A stretch of DNA of 64,000 nucleotides from Polynucleobacter sp. MWH-Jannik1A5 (GTDB taxonomy: Bacteria; Pseudomonadota; Gammaproteobacteria; Burkholderiales; Burkholderiaceae), in contig NZ_JACVPQ010000001.1 of the NCBI RefSeq assembly GCF_018881795.1, positions 1,171,691 to 1,235,690 of the forward strand, read 5' to 3'. Both the position numbers and the translations under genes were made by a program. This document shows, in pieces, positions 9,214 through 17,870 of this stretch (positions within the stretch are counted from its first letter, which is position 1; each line of letters begins with the position of its first letter). The notes beneath the pieces are model-generated. The model searched no databases and was not told the DNA's origin. It was given only the letters and a program-made list of their open reading frames with translations.

Positions 9214-9925
9214 AATAAAAAATTTTCGTCGAAATCAAATGTTCTATCCAAATTACATTGGTATTTTTATAAACCCTTTTTATTTGGCTAGAAAAAATTT
9301 AGCTGATGCGATCTACAAGCTATCAATTGGGATAAGCGGTAGTTTGATTGATGTTGGTTGTGGCACCAAACCGTACAGAAAATACTTTAAAGTTGATTGT
9401 TATCGTGGTTTAGATATTGATAGCGTTGAGGCCAGAAAGAAGGCGATCGCTGATGATTTTTATGATGGATTTAGTTTTCCATACCAAGATGAAATTTTTG
9501 ACTCTGCCCTATGTAATCAGGTTCTTGAGCACGTGTTTAACCCAGACAACTTTCTTTCCGAAATAAATCGAGTTTTAAGGCCGAGCGGAAAGTTGCTCTT
9601 AACTGTGCCGTTTGTATGGGATGAACATGAACAGCCCTATGACTATGCACGCTATTCGAGTTTTGGACTTCGGACACTGCTTGAAAATAATGGATTCAGA
9701 GTTATTACTCAGCTAAAACTTGGGGCAGATGCATCAATTATTTTTCAGATTGCAAATGCATATCTTTATAAAGTAACTCTGAATTGGCCAAAGATACCAA
9801 AGTTATTTTTTACCTTTACCATTATGGCCGCAATTAATCTATTTGGAATTATTGCGGGTAGGCTATTACCAAATAATCCCGATCTTTTTCTTGATCAGGT
9901 TATATATGCGGAGAAAGTTTTGTGA
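9203..9925 (+). CDS. Class I SAM-dependent methyltransferase
   Basis: About 240 residues from an ATG at 9203; an upstream in-frame start at 9149 would extend it into the preceding gene. It carries a clear motif I (LIDVGCGTKPYRKYF), a GLDID acidic loop, and ALCNQVLEHVFNP, which matches the Methyltransf_11 pattern. A hydrophobic stretch near the C-terminus (about residues 180-220) could associate with the membrane. The start overlaps the preceding stop by 11 bases and the stop overlaps the next GTG start (GTGA). It probably modifies a sugar or lipid-linked intermediate. Confidence 0.8.
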   Translation: MIDKIKNFRRNQMFYPNYIGIFINPFYLARKNLADAIYKLSIGISGSLIDVGCGTKPYRKYFKVDCYRGLDIDSVEARKKAIADDFYDGFSFPYQDEIFDSALCNQVLEHVFNPDNFLSEINRVLRPSGKLLLTVPFVWDEHEQPYDYARYSSFGLRTLLENNGFRVITQLKLGADASIIFQIANAYLYKVTLNWPKIPKLFFTFTIMAAINLFGIIAGRLLPNNPDLFLDQVIYAEKVL

Positions 9926-10911
9926 CTATTTATTCTGGTAAAAATGTGCTTATTACTGGCGGACTTGGTTTTATTGGATCCAATTTAGCGCGCATACTTG
10001 TGGCGCAAGGTGCGAAAGTGACCCTTGTTGATAGCCTAATTCCTCAGTATGGCGGCAACTATTTTAATATTGTTGGTATAAGAGATGACGTTGCTGTAAA
10101 TATTTGTGATGTGCGCGATCCGTTTTCTATGAGATATTTATTGCAAGGTATGGATTATCTGTTTAATCTTGCAGGCCAAACAAGTCATATGGATTCAATG
10201 AGTAATCCTCAAGCTGATTTGGACATCAATGCTGCAGCTCAGCTATCGATTTTAGAAGCTTGCAGACAGGTAAATCCCGAAATTAAGATAGTATTTGCTA
10301 GTACGCGGCAGTTATACGGTAAGCCCGATTATCTTCCTGTAGATGAAAAGCATCCTGTGCGCCCAGTTGATGTTAATGGTATCAATAAGTTAGCAGGCGA
10401 GTGGTATCACTTACTTTATAACAATGTTTACAACATTCGCGCGTGCGCCCTTCGCTTAACTAATACCTATGGTCCGGGAATGAGGGTTAAGGATGCCCGT
10501 CAAACCTTTCTTGGTATCTGGGTTAGGCTTTTGATTGAGGGTAAGCCAATAAAGATTTTTGGTGATGGCATGCAACTTCGTGATTTTAATTATGTTGATG
10601 ACTGTGTCGATGCGCTACTATTGGCTGGTGCAAGTGACGAGGTGAATGGGAAAGTTTACAACCTTGGCAGCTCTGAGGTTGTGGGGCTAAAGTCCTTGGC
10701 GGAAATGATGATTGCCTTAGTTCCGGGAGGGGTGTTTGAGTTGACTCCTTTTCCGTCAGATCGCAAGGCTATAGACATTGGCGACTATTACAGTGATTTC
10801 AGCTTAATTTCGAGAGAGCTTGGTTGGTCGCCGAAGGTTCCGCTATTGATGGGTCTTAAAAAAACTTTGACCTACTATAAAAAACATCAGGAAAGCTACT
10901 GGGAAACTTAG
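9922..10911 (+). CDS. Extended-SDR NAD-dependent sugar epimerase/dehydratase
   Basis: A 329-residue protein with a GTG start. The N-terminus has the Rossmann motif GGLGFIG (TGxxGxxG type) and DSL at the second strand. The catalytic Ser/Thr region is FASTRQLYG. Where most extended SDRs have YxxxK, this protein has NGINK, so the catalytic tyrosine appears to be asparagine. The substrate-binding half (RLTNTYGPGM, DFNYVDDC) is typical of UDP- or CDP-sugar enzymes. It may be an epimerase or reductase with altered chemistry. The exact nucleotide sugar is unknown. Confidence 0.8.
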   Translation: MTIYSGKNVLITGGLGFIGSNLARILVAQGAKVTLVDSLIPQYGGNYFNIVGIRDDVAVNICDVRDPFSMRYLLQGMDYLFNLAGQTSHMDSMSNPQADLDINAAAQLSILEACRQVNPEIKIVFASTRQLYGKPDYLPVDEKHPVRPVDVNGINKLAGEWYHLLYNNVYNIRACALRLTNTYGPGMRVKDARQTFLGIWVRLLIEGKPIKIFGDGMQLRDFNYVDDCVDALLLAGASDEVNGKVYNLGSSEVVGLKSLAEMMIALVPGGVFELTPFPSDRKAIDIGDYYSDFSLISRELGWSPKVPLLMGLKKTLTYYKKHQESYWET

Positions 10912-10974
10912 CTTGACATGATGATGCCGTCGGGGCTGCCAGGCTCGTAAACTTTTAAATACTAGGTGAAAAAT

Positions 10975-12078
10975 ATGATTCTGATGAATGACTTTAAGGC
11001 TGAGCCGCCTGAATTGAGAGAGGCAATGATGGTTGCGGTGAGGCGAGTGCTGGAATCAGGTTGGTATGTTCTCGGAAATGAAGTCGCGACATTTGAAGCT
11101 AAGTGGGCGAAACTTTGTGGCGTGAGTCATGGTGTCGGTCTAGGTAATGGCATGGATGCTATTGAGATTGCGCTTCGTGGGTTGGATATTGGGCCTGGAG
11201 ATGAGGTGATCACTACATCAATGACTGCTTTTGCTACTGTACTTGCAATCCTGCGCGCGGGCGCTACTCCTGTAATTGCAGATATTGAGTCTGAAAGTGC
11301 GCTTCTTTCACTTGAGAGCGTAAAGCGTTGTATAAGCAAACATACGAAAGCTATTGTGCTGGTACATATCTATGGACAGATGCGCGATATGGAGTTGTGG
11401 CAAGATTTTTGTCATGAAAATGGCGTTTATTTGATTGAAGATTGTGCGCAAGCGCATCTTGCTACTTGGAGGGGTAAAGTTGCAGGCAGTTTTGGTGTTG
11501 CGGGCGCTTATAGTTTTTACCCTACAAAAAATTTGGGCGCTCAGGGTGACGCTGGGATGTTGGTAACTCAAGACATAGGTCTGGCGGAGCGAGCTGAAAG
11601 GTTGCGTAACTATGGTCAGAGCGAGCGTTATCACCACCCTGAGTTGGGTATGAATAGTCGGCTCGATGAAATTCAGGCTGCTATGCTGATTGAGCGATTG
11701 AGTTGGTTACATTCCTTTACTGAGCGAAGGGATTATATTGCGGCAGCATATCGTGACGGCATTAAAAATTCGAATGTGAACCAGCTTTCAAGGCCACAAG
11801 AGGCTTCAGCTCATGTCCATCACTTATATGTAGTTACATCACGTCATCGACAAGATCTTCAGTCTCATTTATTGGGGCTTGGGATACAGACGCTCATTCA
11901 TTACCCAATACCCATTCATAAGCAGAAACCATGCATGGCATTTAAATCTGATCCCAAAGGCTTAAAAGTTAGCGATGGGCATGCTGCAGAGTGTCTATCA
12001 TTGCCTTGCCATCCGCAACTTACCGATAATGAAATTGCAAAAGTTATAGATGGCGTTAATTCATTCGGAATAAAATGA
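10975..12078 (+). CDS. DegT/DnrJ/EryC1/StrS PLP-dependent sugar aminotransferase
   Basis: About 367 residues. The ATG at 10975 is preferred over the GTG at 10966 because AGGTGA at 10965-10970 makes a good ribosome-binding site for it. Family motifs are GNGMDAIEIALRG, GDEVITTSMTAFAT, EDCAQAHLA and the Schiff-base lysine in FYPTKNLGAQGD near residue 184. Members transfer an amino group from glutamate to a keto-sugar nucleotide. With the preceding SDR it could provide an amino-deoxy sugar for the repeat unit. The next gene begins in its stop codon. Confidence 0.92.
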   Translation: MILMNDFKAEPPELREAMMVAVRRVLESGWYVLGNEVATFEAKWAKLCGVSHGVGLGNGMDAIEIALRGLDIGPGDEVITTSMTAFATVLAILRAGATPVIADIESESALLSLESVKRCISKHTKAIVLVHIYGQMRDMELWQDFCHENGVYLIEDCAQAHLATWRGKVAGSFGVAGAYSFYPTKNLGAQGDAGMLVTQDIGLAERAERLRNYGQSERYHHPELGMNSRLDEIQAAMLIERLSWLHSFTERRDYIAAAYRDGIKNSNVNQLSRPQEASAHVHHLYVVTSRHRQDLQSHLLGLGIQTLIHYPIPIHKQKPCMAFKSDPKGLKVSDGHAAECLSLPCHPQLTDNEIAKVIDGVNSFGIK

Positions 12079-13016
12079 TGGAGCATTTTGTAACGTTATT
12101 TGATAGTCTTTTTATGCCGCAAGGTATAGCGCTGCAAATGTCAATGGAAAGGCATCTAAAAGACTATACCCTTTGGGTGGTCTGCGTAGATGATACAGCC
12201 TTTGAAGTTCTATCAAGACTAAAACTTGAAAATGTTCGCCCCCTTCAATTGCGAAAGTATGAGACCGAAGAGTTATTAAGGGTAAAGGGAGAGCGCACTA
12301 TAGGTGAGTATTGCTGGACCCTTACGCCTTTTACGCCGAGCTTTGTATTTTCTGAAGACGCCTCAATTGAACGAGTTACATACCTTGACAGTGATGTATG
12401 GTTTCTTGATAAGCCTTCAGTTGCATTTGATGAGCTAGGGCACGAGAAGTCTGTCTTGATAACAAAACATGCATATTATCCTGAGTATGATTTTTCAGAT
12501 AGCGCAGGAATATACTGCGTTCAATTTATGACCTTTGTCAGAGGGCCCTCGAGTTCTGTATTAGATTGGTGGCAAAAGAGATGTATAGAGTGGTGTTATG
12601 CAAAATACGAGGATGGTAAGTTTGGAGATCAGCTATATCTAAATAAGTGGAGCGAGCTCTTTCCAGATAAGGTGCATATCCTCTCATATGGTGGCTATAC
12701 CTTAGCGCCATGGAATATTCAACGCTACCCATACAGCGATGCCTTTTTATATCACTTTCAAGGTTTACGCTTGCTAAAAAACAATAAAGTCTTATTGGCG
12801 CCTCCGTTAGCAATGATTCAACCCATAATGAATGGAATTTACCGCCCCTATCTACTGGATATTAGTAAAGCTATAAAGTTACTAGCCGCAGTTAATTTTA
12901 TTGCGCGCCCCCAAAGGCCAAATGTATCAATCAAGGAATGGGCAATATCTATAGCGAGGGAAATTAAAAGATTAATTAATAAATTAGGGCGAATTAGAGT
13001 GGTAAATCTTGATTAA
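12075..13016 (+). CDS. GT-A-type glycosyltransferase-like protein (GT8-like)
   Basis: A 313-residue protein with VTYLDSDVWFLD near residues 105-116, a DxD metal site in the arrangement used by GT8-like nucleotide-sugar transferases, after an N-terminal VTLFDSLFMPQG strand and turn. A GDQLYLNKW motif near residue 185 is also typical of this group. It probably adds one residue of the repeat unit. It starts at ATGA with the aminotransferase stop. About 85 bases without a gene follow it. Confidence 0.7.
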   Translation: MMEHFVTLFDSLFMPQGIALQMSMERHLKDYTLWVVCVDDTAFEVLSRLKLENVRPLQLRKYETEELLRVKGERTIGEYCWTLTPFTPSFVFSEDASIERVTYLDSDVWFLDKPSVAFDELGHEKSVLITKHAYYPEYDFSDSAGIYCVQFMTFVRGPSSSVLDWWQKRCIEWCYAKYEDGKFGDQLYLNKWSELFPDKVHILSYGGYTLAPWNIQRYPYSDAFLYHFQGLRLLKNNKVLLAPPLAMIQPIMNGIYRPYLLDISKAIKLLAAVNFIARPQRPNVSIKEWAISIAREIKRLINKLGRIRVVNLD

Positions 13017-13102
13017 GATGTGCGCTCAAATCATAGGCGCTATATATTTTTTATCAACCGAATAGATTGCTGCTAATTTAGTATGCATAACCCGTTTTTT
13101 TA

Positions 13103-14269
13103 ATGACTTTTTTACAATCACCCATGATGCGTCGATGTAATTTAGAGATTTTAATTGTTTTTTTATTGCTAAGCCCGGGGTTAAGTTTAATCGCATTTAT
13201 TACTGGCTTCTATCTGCCGAATAATCACATTGTATATTTAGCGGCATTTATACGTGCAATCACTGCAGAGAAGGTTGATCGCATAATTTTTCTTCGATCC
13301 CTCTATTTTTTTATTGGAATTACAGCAATTTTTCTATTAAGATCTTCTTTGGGTGTATACCCAACGATCAGTGATATAAATTTTATAGTAACCTATGCTG
13401 CATTGCCATTCGTCACTCTTTTTTTTATAAATTCGAAGAGTTTTGTTAATGCTTTTTTGGCTTATGCAGTAATTGCTAGTGCATGGTCTTGGGTGCAGCA
13501 AATATTAATGAATTTTGGCGCAGAAGGTGTTTTGCTAAGTCTTCTTACTTATCCAACACAAGTTGCTGGATATGTCTTTGACATTTGGGCGCCATACCTA
13601 TATCGGGTGCCAGGATTTCAGTTGGAATCTTCCCAGTTTGCATTTATGTTATGTCTCGCATTGGCCCTAACGTATATGACGGAAGAGCGGAGGGACTGGA
13701 AAAAAATCTGTTTTTTTACGGCAACCATTCTTGCGAATGGATCTACCACTGGGTTTGGCGGATTAATCATAGTTTATGCGTATGCAAAAAAAATCAGCAT
13801 TAAATCTTTTGGTATTCTGATTGCCCTACTTATTATGTGCCTGGCTATTTACTCATGGACAAATCTTATTGATGTGCAGTTAGCCAAGGTCTATGACGCA
13901 GTAAAAATACTAAGTGGCGATTTTTCTAATTTTGAATCCGATAGGATTCTTGGTTTTTTTCGTGTCTTTGAAAATAGCTCTTTTGAGGAAATTATTTTTG
14001 GAAGGGGCCTAGCTTTTTATGGTGGATACGATTTCTTTTCAGTCAGCGTTATTGGCTTAGGAATGATCGGGATTTTCATTTGGGCCAGCTATTTTTTTTC
14101 TTTTTTTACTCGAGAAAGTTTATTGTTGATTTATTTACTCTCCTTTTACTTGATTTCAAATGGATCTTTGCTTGATCCAAATTACCATATCGTTTTAATG
14201 TATATAATATTGAGATATCGAGACTTTATAAAGTATGCAGTGGTAATAAAAGATCCAGGAAAGCCTTAA
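13103..14269 (+). CDS. Polytopic membrane protein, candidate O-antigen polymerase (Wzy)
   Basis: A 388-residue, strongly hydrophobic protein with about ten predicted membrane helices and a longer polar loop between about residues 250 and 290, the general architecture of Wzy polymerases. Wzy proteins share little sequence, so the call rests on topology, length and position among glycosyltransferases. It is the only such candidate in the cluster and would link repeat units at the periplasmic face. The following glycosyltransferase starts 2 bases after its stop. Confidence 0.6.
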   Translation: MTFLQSPMMRRCNLEILIVFLLLSPGLSLIAFITGFYLPNNHIVYLAAFIRAITAEKVDRIIFLRSLYFFIGITAIFLLRSSLGVYPTISDINFIVTYAALPFVTLFFINSKSFVNAFLAYAVIASAWSWVQQILMNFGAEGVLLSLLTYPTQVAGYVFDIWAPYLYRVPGFQLESSQFAFMLCLALALTYMTEERRDWKKICFFTATILANGSTTGFGGLIIVYAYAKKISIKSFGILIALLIMCLAIYSWTNLIDVQLAKVYDAVKILSGDFSNFESDRILGFFRVFENSSFEEIIFGRGLAFYGGYDFFSVSVIGLGMIGIFIWASYFFSFFTRESLLLIYLLSFYLISNGSLLDPNYHIVLMYIILRYRDFIKYAVVIKDPGKP

Positions 14270-14271
14270 GA

Positions 14272-15030
14272 ATGCAGGTCGATATAACTATAATTACTGT
14301 AACTCGCAACGACTTGGAAGGGCTTAAATATACAGCGCAATCTGTGATACCAAAGCTAACTGACCATATCAGATGGGTAATTATTGACGGGGCATCAAGC
14401 GATGGAACTGCAGACTATATTAAATCCATATCTGATCATCTTCATTACTTCGTTTCAGAGCAGGACGGAGGAATATATAGTGCAATGAATAAGGGGGCTC
14501 TTCATTCCCCTGTGGATTCATATCTTATTTGGATAAACTCTGGTGATTCTTTATTGAGTTTACCCATAATTGATGGAAAATGTGATGCATATTTCTATGG
14601 GGTAAAAATAAAAGAAAATGGTGTTGATAAAATACCATTTATTCCTAATACTTTTGGAATAGGTTCAGTATCCCCGTGCGCACAGTATTTTCACCAAGGA
14701 TTTTTTGTTAGGCGTAAAATTTTTTTACCACTTATGTACGATGAGAGTATTGGCTTATCCGCAGACATGTTACTAATGCTCCAGGTCGTCAAAAATTTTA
14801 GTTGTAGAGTGTTGCCTGAAGTTATTGCGCTCTATAGTGCCGAGGGTCAATCAAATTCTAGACCATTGAGTTTATTGTTATCCCACTTAAAGGTGGTCAG
14901 CAAGCTAAAACTTTCTATATTGAAATATATCACCATAAACAATATATTTGTCATTAAATGTATAATTAAGTCTATAGTACCATTTTCGTGGCTGGTTATT
15001 TTTCGCACCTATCGAACTGAAAAATTTTAG
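14272..15030 (+). CDS. Family 2 glycosyltransferase, WcaE-like
   Basis: A 252-residue GT2 protein: ITIITVTRNDLEGLKYTAQSV at the N-terminus, WVIIDGASSDGT near residues 34-45, SEQDGGIYSAMNKG near residues 63-76 and WINSGD near residues 89-94. The EQDGGIYDAMNKG-type signature is shared by a well-known GT2 subgroup of capsule and colanic-acid clusters. It follows the candidate polymerase directly and probably shares its transcript. Acceptor and donor are unknown. Confidence 0.85.
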   Translation: MQVDITIITVTRNDLEGLKYTAQSVIPKLTDHIRWVIIDGASSDGTADYIKSISDHLHYFVSEQDGGIYSAMNKGALHSPVDSYLIWINSGDSLLSLPIIDGKCDAYFYGVKIKENGVDKIPFIPNTFGIGSVSPCAQYFHQGFFVRRKIFLPLMYDESIGLSADMLLMLQVVKNFSCRVLPEVIALYSAEGQSNSRPLSLLLSHLKVVSKLKLSILKYITINNIFVIKCIIKSIVPFSWLVIFRTYRTEKF

Positions 15031-15112
15031 TAAGCTTTATAAGTCTCGGAATTTTTTTTATTACCATTCTTGGCGAGTATTTCGAGCTGTTATAACCTAT
15101 TAGGTAAAAGAT

Positions 15113-16012
15113 TTGCTGAATATACGTCACTCTAGCGATACTTTATTTTCTGCGGCGCCCATAAATTCTGATGTTGTTGCGGTAATTGTAACTTTTAATA
15201 GCGATCTTAATCTCCTTACGCAATCCTTGGAATCACTGGTGAAGCAATGCGTGGTATTCGTGATTGATAACTCAACAGATATTATTTTCCGCGATGAAAT
15301 TGAAGGGTTATGCATTAATTATGATGTTAACTTTCTAGCGCTTGGTGCAAATTTTGGTATTGGACATGCGCAAAATATAGGAATTAATTGGGCACGCAAA
15401 AAGTCATTTACAGAAATACTTTTTATGGATGACGACAGCACGCCATCGAATACTCTTGTTGCTGATTTGTTGCGCGCAAGGAAATTATCGCCGGTTCAGC
15501 CTGCAGTGGTGGGCGCCCGCACAATAAGTGCTGGTGGTGAAGACCTTAGCAATGCAAAAACCGCTGATACTAATCTCATATTGGTGCCCTGTAATGAATT
15601 GACAAGCTCAGGCGCACTTATATCAATGGACATATTTAATCGAGTGGGGGTATTTGATTCTCGATTATTTATTGATTGTGTGGATTTTGAGTGGGGATGG
15701 CGTGCCAAATCCCTAGGTGTGCCACTTTTTTTGTCTGCTTCGGTGTCAATCCAGCACCGACTGGGGGTTTGTACTCGATTTGGGTTAAGGTTGCCGACCC
15801 CGATTCGTCATTATTATCAGTACCGAAATATCTTGAGAATGATGCTATTTTCAAAATCTCCTGTTTCCTGGCGCTTAATACAATTGATTAAATTGCCATT
15901 AAAATTGGTTCTTATTATCTTGATTGCCGACCGTAAATTTCAAAGAATTTGTTATTCAATGTGGGGGATTAGAGATTTTATTGCAGGTCGTGTAGGTGAG
16001 TTTAATCATTAG
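15113..16012 (+). CDS. Family 2 glycosyltransferase, rhamnosyltransferase-like
   Basis: A 299-residue protein read from a TTG codon; no ATG lies near the start of the homologous region. Motifs are VAVIVTFNSDLNLL, VFVIDNSTD, NFGIGHAQNIGINWA and LFMDDDSTPS near residue 105, followed by DCVDFEWGWRAKSLG. This set is typical of RfbN/WbbL-type dTDP-rhamnosyltransferases, but the sequence alone does not fix the sugar. The C-terminus has a hydrophobic segment (LPLKLVLIILIAD) that may attach it to the membrane. Confidence 0.8.
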   Translation: MLNIRHSSDTLFSAAPINSDVVAVIVTFNSDLNLLTQSLESLVKQCVVFVIDNSTDIIFRDEIEGLCINYDVNFLALGANFGIGHAQNIGINWARKKSFTEILFMDDDSTPSNTLVADLLRARKLSPVQPAVVGARTISAGGEDLSNAKTADTNLILVPCNELTSSGALISMDIFNRVGVFDSRLFIDCVDFEWGWRAKSLGVPLFLSASVSIQHRLGVCTRFGLRLPTPIRHYYQYRNILRMMLFSKSPVSWRLIQLIKLPLKLVLIILIADRKFQRICYSMWGIRDFIAGRVGEFNH

Positions 16013-16040
16013 CAGTCTTGATTAACTAGGGGATGTGTAA

Positions 16041-17018
16041 ATGATGAACGTATCAATTATTGCTGGCGGTGCTGGATTTATAGGCTGCAATTTACTACCA
16101 ATGTTGGCTCAAGAGGGGCGGCAGCTTGTTATCCTTGATAATCTTAGTCGCGGACAAGAGCGCTATCTAGGCTCAGCAAAATCGATCGCTCATGATCGAA
16201 TTCATTTTTTCAATACTGATTTATCGGATAGGTCTGCAACTCTAAATGTTTTTAAATGGGCTAAAGGGCTTGGCTTTGTTGATGAAGTTTGGCATTTGGC
16301 TGCAAACTCAGATATACCTGCTGGAGTTATTGACCCCATGGTGGATTTAAAAGATACATTCTTAACTACCTTTGAAATATTGAACGCAATGAAGGAGTGT
16401 GACATTAGGTCTATTCATTTTGCTTCAAGCTCTGCAATTTATGGTGATCTTGGGTCGACTTTATTGCATGAGGGGATAGGCCCATTACTTCCGATCTCAA
16501 ATTATGGTGCAATGAAGCTTGCTTCTGAAGCGCAGATAAGTGCTGCTGCTGAAAATTTTTTAGAGCGTGCAAATATTTTTAGATTCCCAAATGTTGTTGG
16601 TACGCCTGCGACGCATGGTGTAATTTTGGACTTTATTAATAAGCTATATAAGAATGATAATGTTCTTAATGTTTTAGGTAATGGAACCCAACAGAAGTCA
16701 TACCTTCACGTTTCAGATTTGGTTAATGCACTACTTTTAATTCGCAGTAAATCAATTAAAGGAAATGTAGAGGTGGTTAATGTTGGCCCGATAGATGAAG
16801 GTATAACTGTTAAGTCAATTGCCGAGAAGGTGGTGGCCAACATCAGCCCGAATGCTCAAATTATTTACGGTGAAGGAGGCAAGGGTTGGGTAGGTGACGT
16901 CCCAAAATTTACCTACTCAACTGAACGCTTACAGTCATATGGATGGCTTCCAAAATTAAATTCTGCTCAAGCTATTGAGCGAGCAATAAATGAGATTTCT
17001 TTGGAACTGGCTAAATGA
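16041..17018 (+). CDS. Extended-SDR NAD-dependent epimerase/dehydratase
   Basis: A 325-residue protein with a Rossmann glycine loop GGAGFIGCNLL, DNLSRG after the second strand, the serine region ASSSAIYGD near residue 130, and an intact catalytic YGAMK. The order of motifs fits UDP-glucose 4-epimerase-like enzymes that interconvert nucleotide sugars for the cluster. An AGGGGA stretch at 16028-16033 provides a ribosome-binding site. The next glycosyltransferase starts in the stop codon (ATGA). Confidence 0.85.
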   Translation: MMNVSIIAGGAGFIGCNLLPMLAQEGRQLVILDNLSRGQERYLGSAKSIAHDRIHFFNTDLSDRSATLNVFKWAKGLGFVDEVWHLAANSDIPAGVIDPMVDLKDTFLTTFEILNAMKECDIRSIHFASSSAIYGDLGSTLLHEGIGPLLPISNYGAMKLASEAQISAAAENFLERANIFRFPNVVGTPATHGVILDFINKLYKNDNVLNVLGNGTQQKSYLHVSDLVNALLLIRSKSIKGNVEVVNVGPIDEGITVKSIAEKVVANISPNAQIIYGEGGKGWVGDVPKFTYSTERLQSYGWLPKLNSAQAIERAINEISLELAK

Positions 17019-17836
17019 GTTTCTCTGGATTTCATAAGGCTCCGAAAGTATCATGTATTGTTCCTTGCTTCAACGAAGATCCTGTTATCCTAGAAGAAAG
17101 TTTAAATAGTTTAGTGAGCCAAACCTATGAAAATTTTGAATGCATTGTTATTGATGAAAGTACAAAGATTGAAACAATTAACGTATGCAAAAAGTTTTGT
17201 GAAGCAGACGCTAGATTTTTATATGTGCATCCGAGTAGTAGGGTGGGTTTAGCAGCAAGCCTCAACTTAGGAATCAGGACGGCGAAGGGGGATTTAATAG
17301 CTAGATTTGATTCCGATGACGTATGTTATCCCGATAGATTGGCTTTGCAGGTGAGGTATCTTGAAAATCACCCAGAGGTGCATGTTGTAGGGGGTGCTCT
17401 AGATGTAATAAATACATCCGGGCAGTTCATAGGGCATAGGGATTACCCATTAAATCATTCGGAAATTGTAAAAAAATTTATATATTCCAACTCTATGGCG
17501 CATCCAACTGTAATGTTTAGAAAGTCGATAGAGTCAATATCTGGTGGCATATATGACCCATCATTTAGATTTGCGGAGGACCTGGAGCTTTGGCTTAGAC
17601 TTTTGAGATTTGATATTAGGTTTGCAAACTTACCATATTCATTGGTCAAGTATAGACAGGAATATACAAATCGAACAAAAGAAAATTGGAAATTTAATAT
17701 TAAGGCACGCATTAAAAATTTTTCTAGGCCGCACAGCTTTGAAAAAATTATTGGAATTTTAGGTATTCTCGCTTGGGCAAACTTGCCACAATCGCTGCAA
17801 AAATTTATCTTCCGCTCGATTCAATTTAGAAAATGA
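17015..17836 (+). CDS. Family 2 glycosyltransferase
   Basis: A 273-residue GT2 protein: VSCIVPCFNEDPVILEESLNSL at the N-terminus, ECIVIDESTK where the family usually has DDxSxD, and ARFDSDDVCYPDRL near residues 94-107 with the DxDD metal site. A HPTVMFR segment and ED-containing acceptor motif follow, as in many beta-glycosyltransferases. It overlaps the preceding SDR by 4 bases, suggesting they supply and use the same sugar. The specific linkage is unknown. Confidence 0.87.
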   Translation: MSFSGFHKAPKVSCIVPCFNEDPVILEESLNSLVSQTYENFECIVIDESTKIETINVCKKFCEADARFLYVHPSSRVGLAASLNLGIRTAKGDLIARFDSDDVCYPDRLALQVRYLENHPEVHVVGGALDVINTSGQFIGHRDYPLNHSEIVKKFIYSNSMAHPTVMFRKSIESISGGIYDPSFRFAEDLELWLRLLRFDIRFANLPYSLVKYRQEYTNRTKENWKFNIKARIKNFSRPHSFEKIIGILGILAWANLPQSLQKFIFRSIQFRK

Positions 17837-17870
17837 TGAATAGGTTTTTGCACTATCGAAGGATCATGTA

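Noticed and set aside
10912..10974. TTGACA at 10913-10918 as an internal promoter before the aminotransferase
   Set aside because: No -10 box occurs at a workable distance (16-18 bases).
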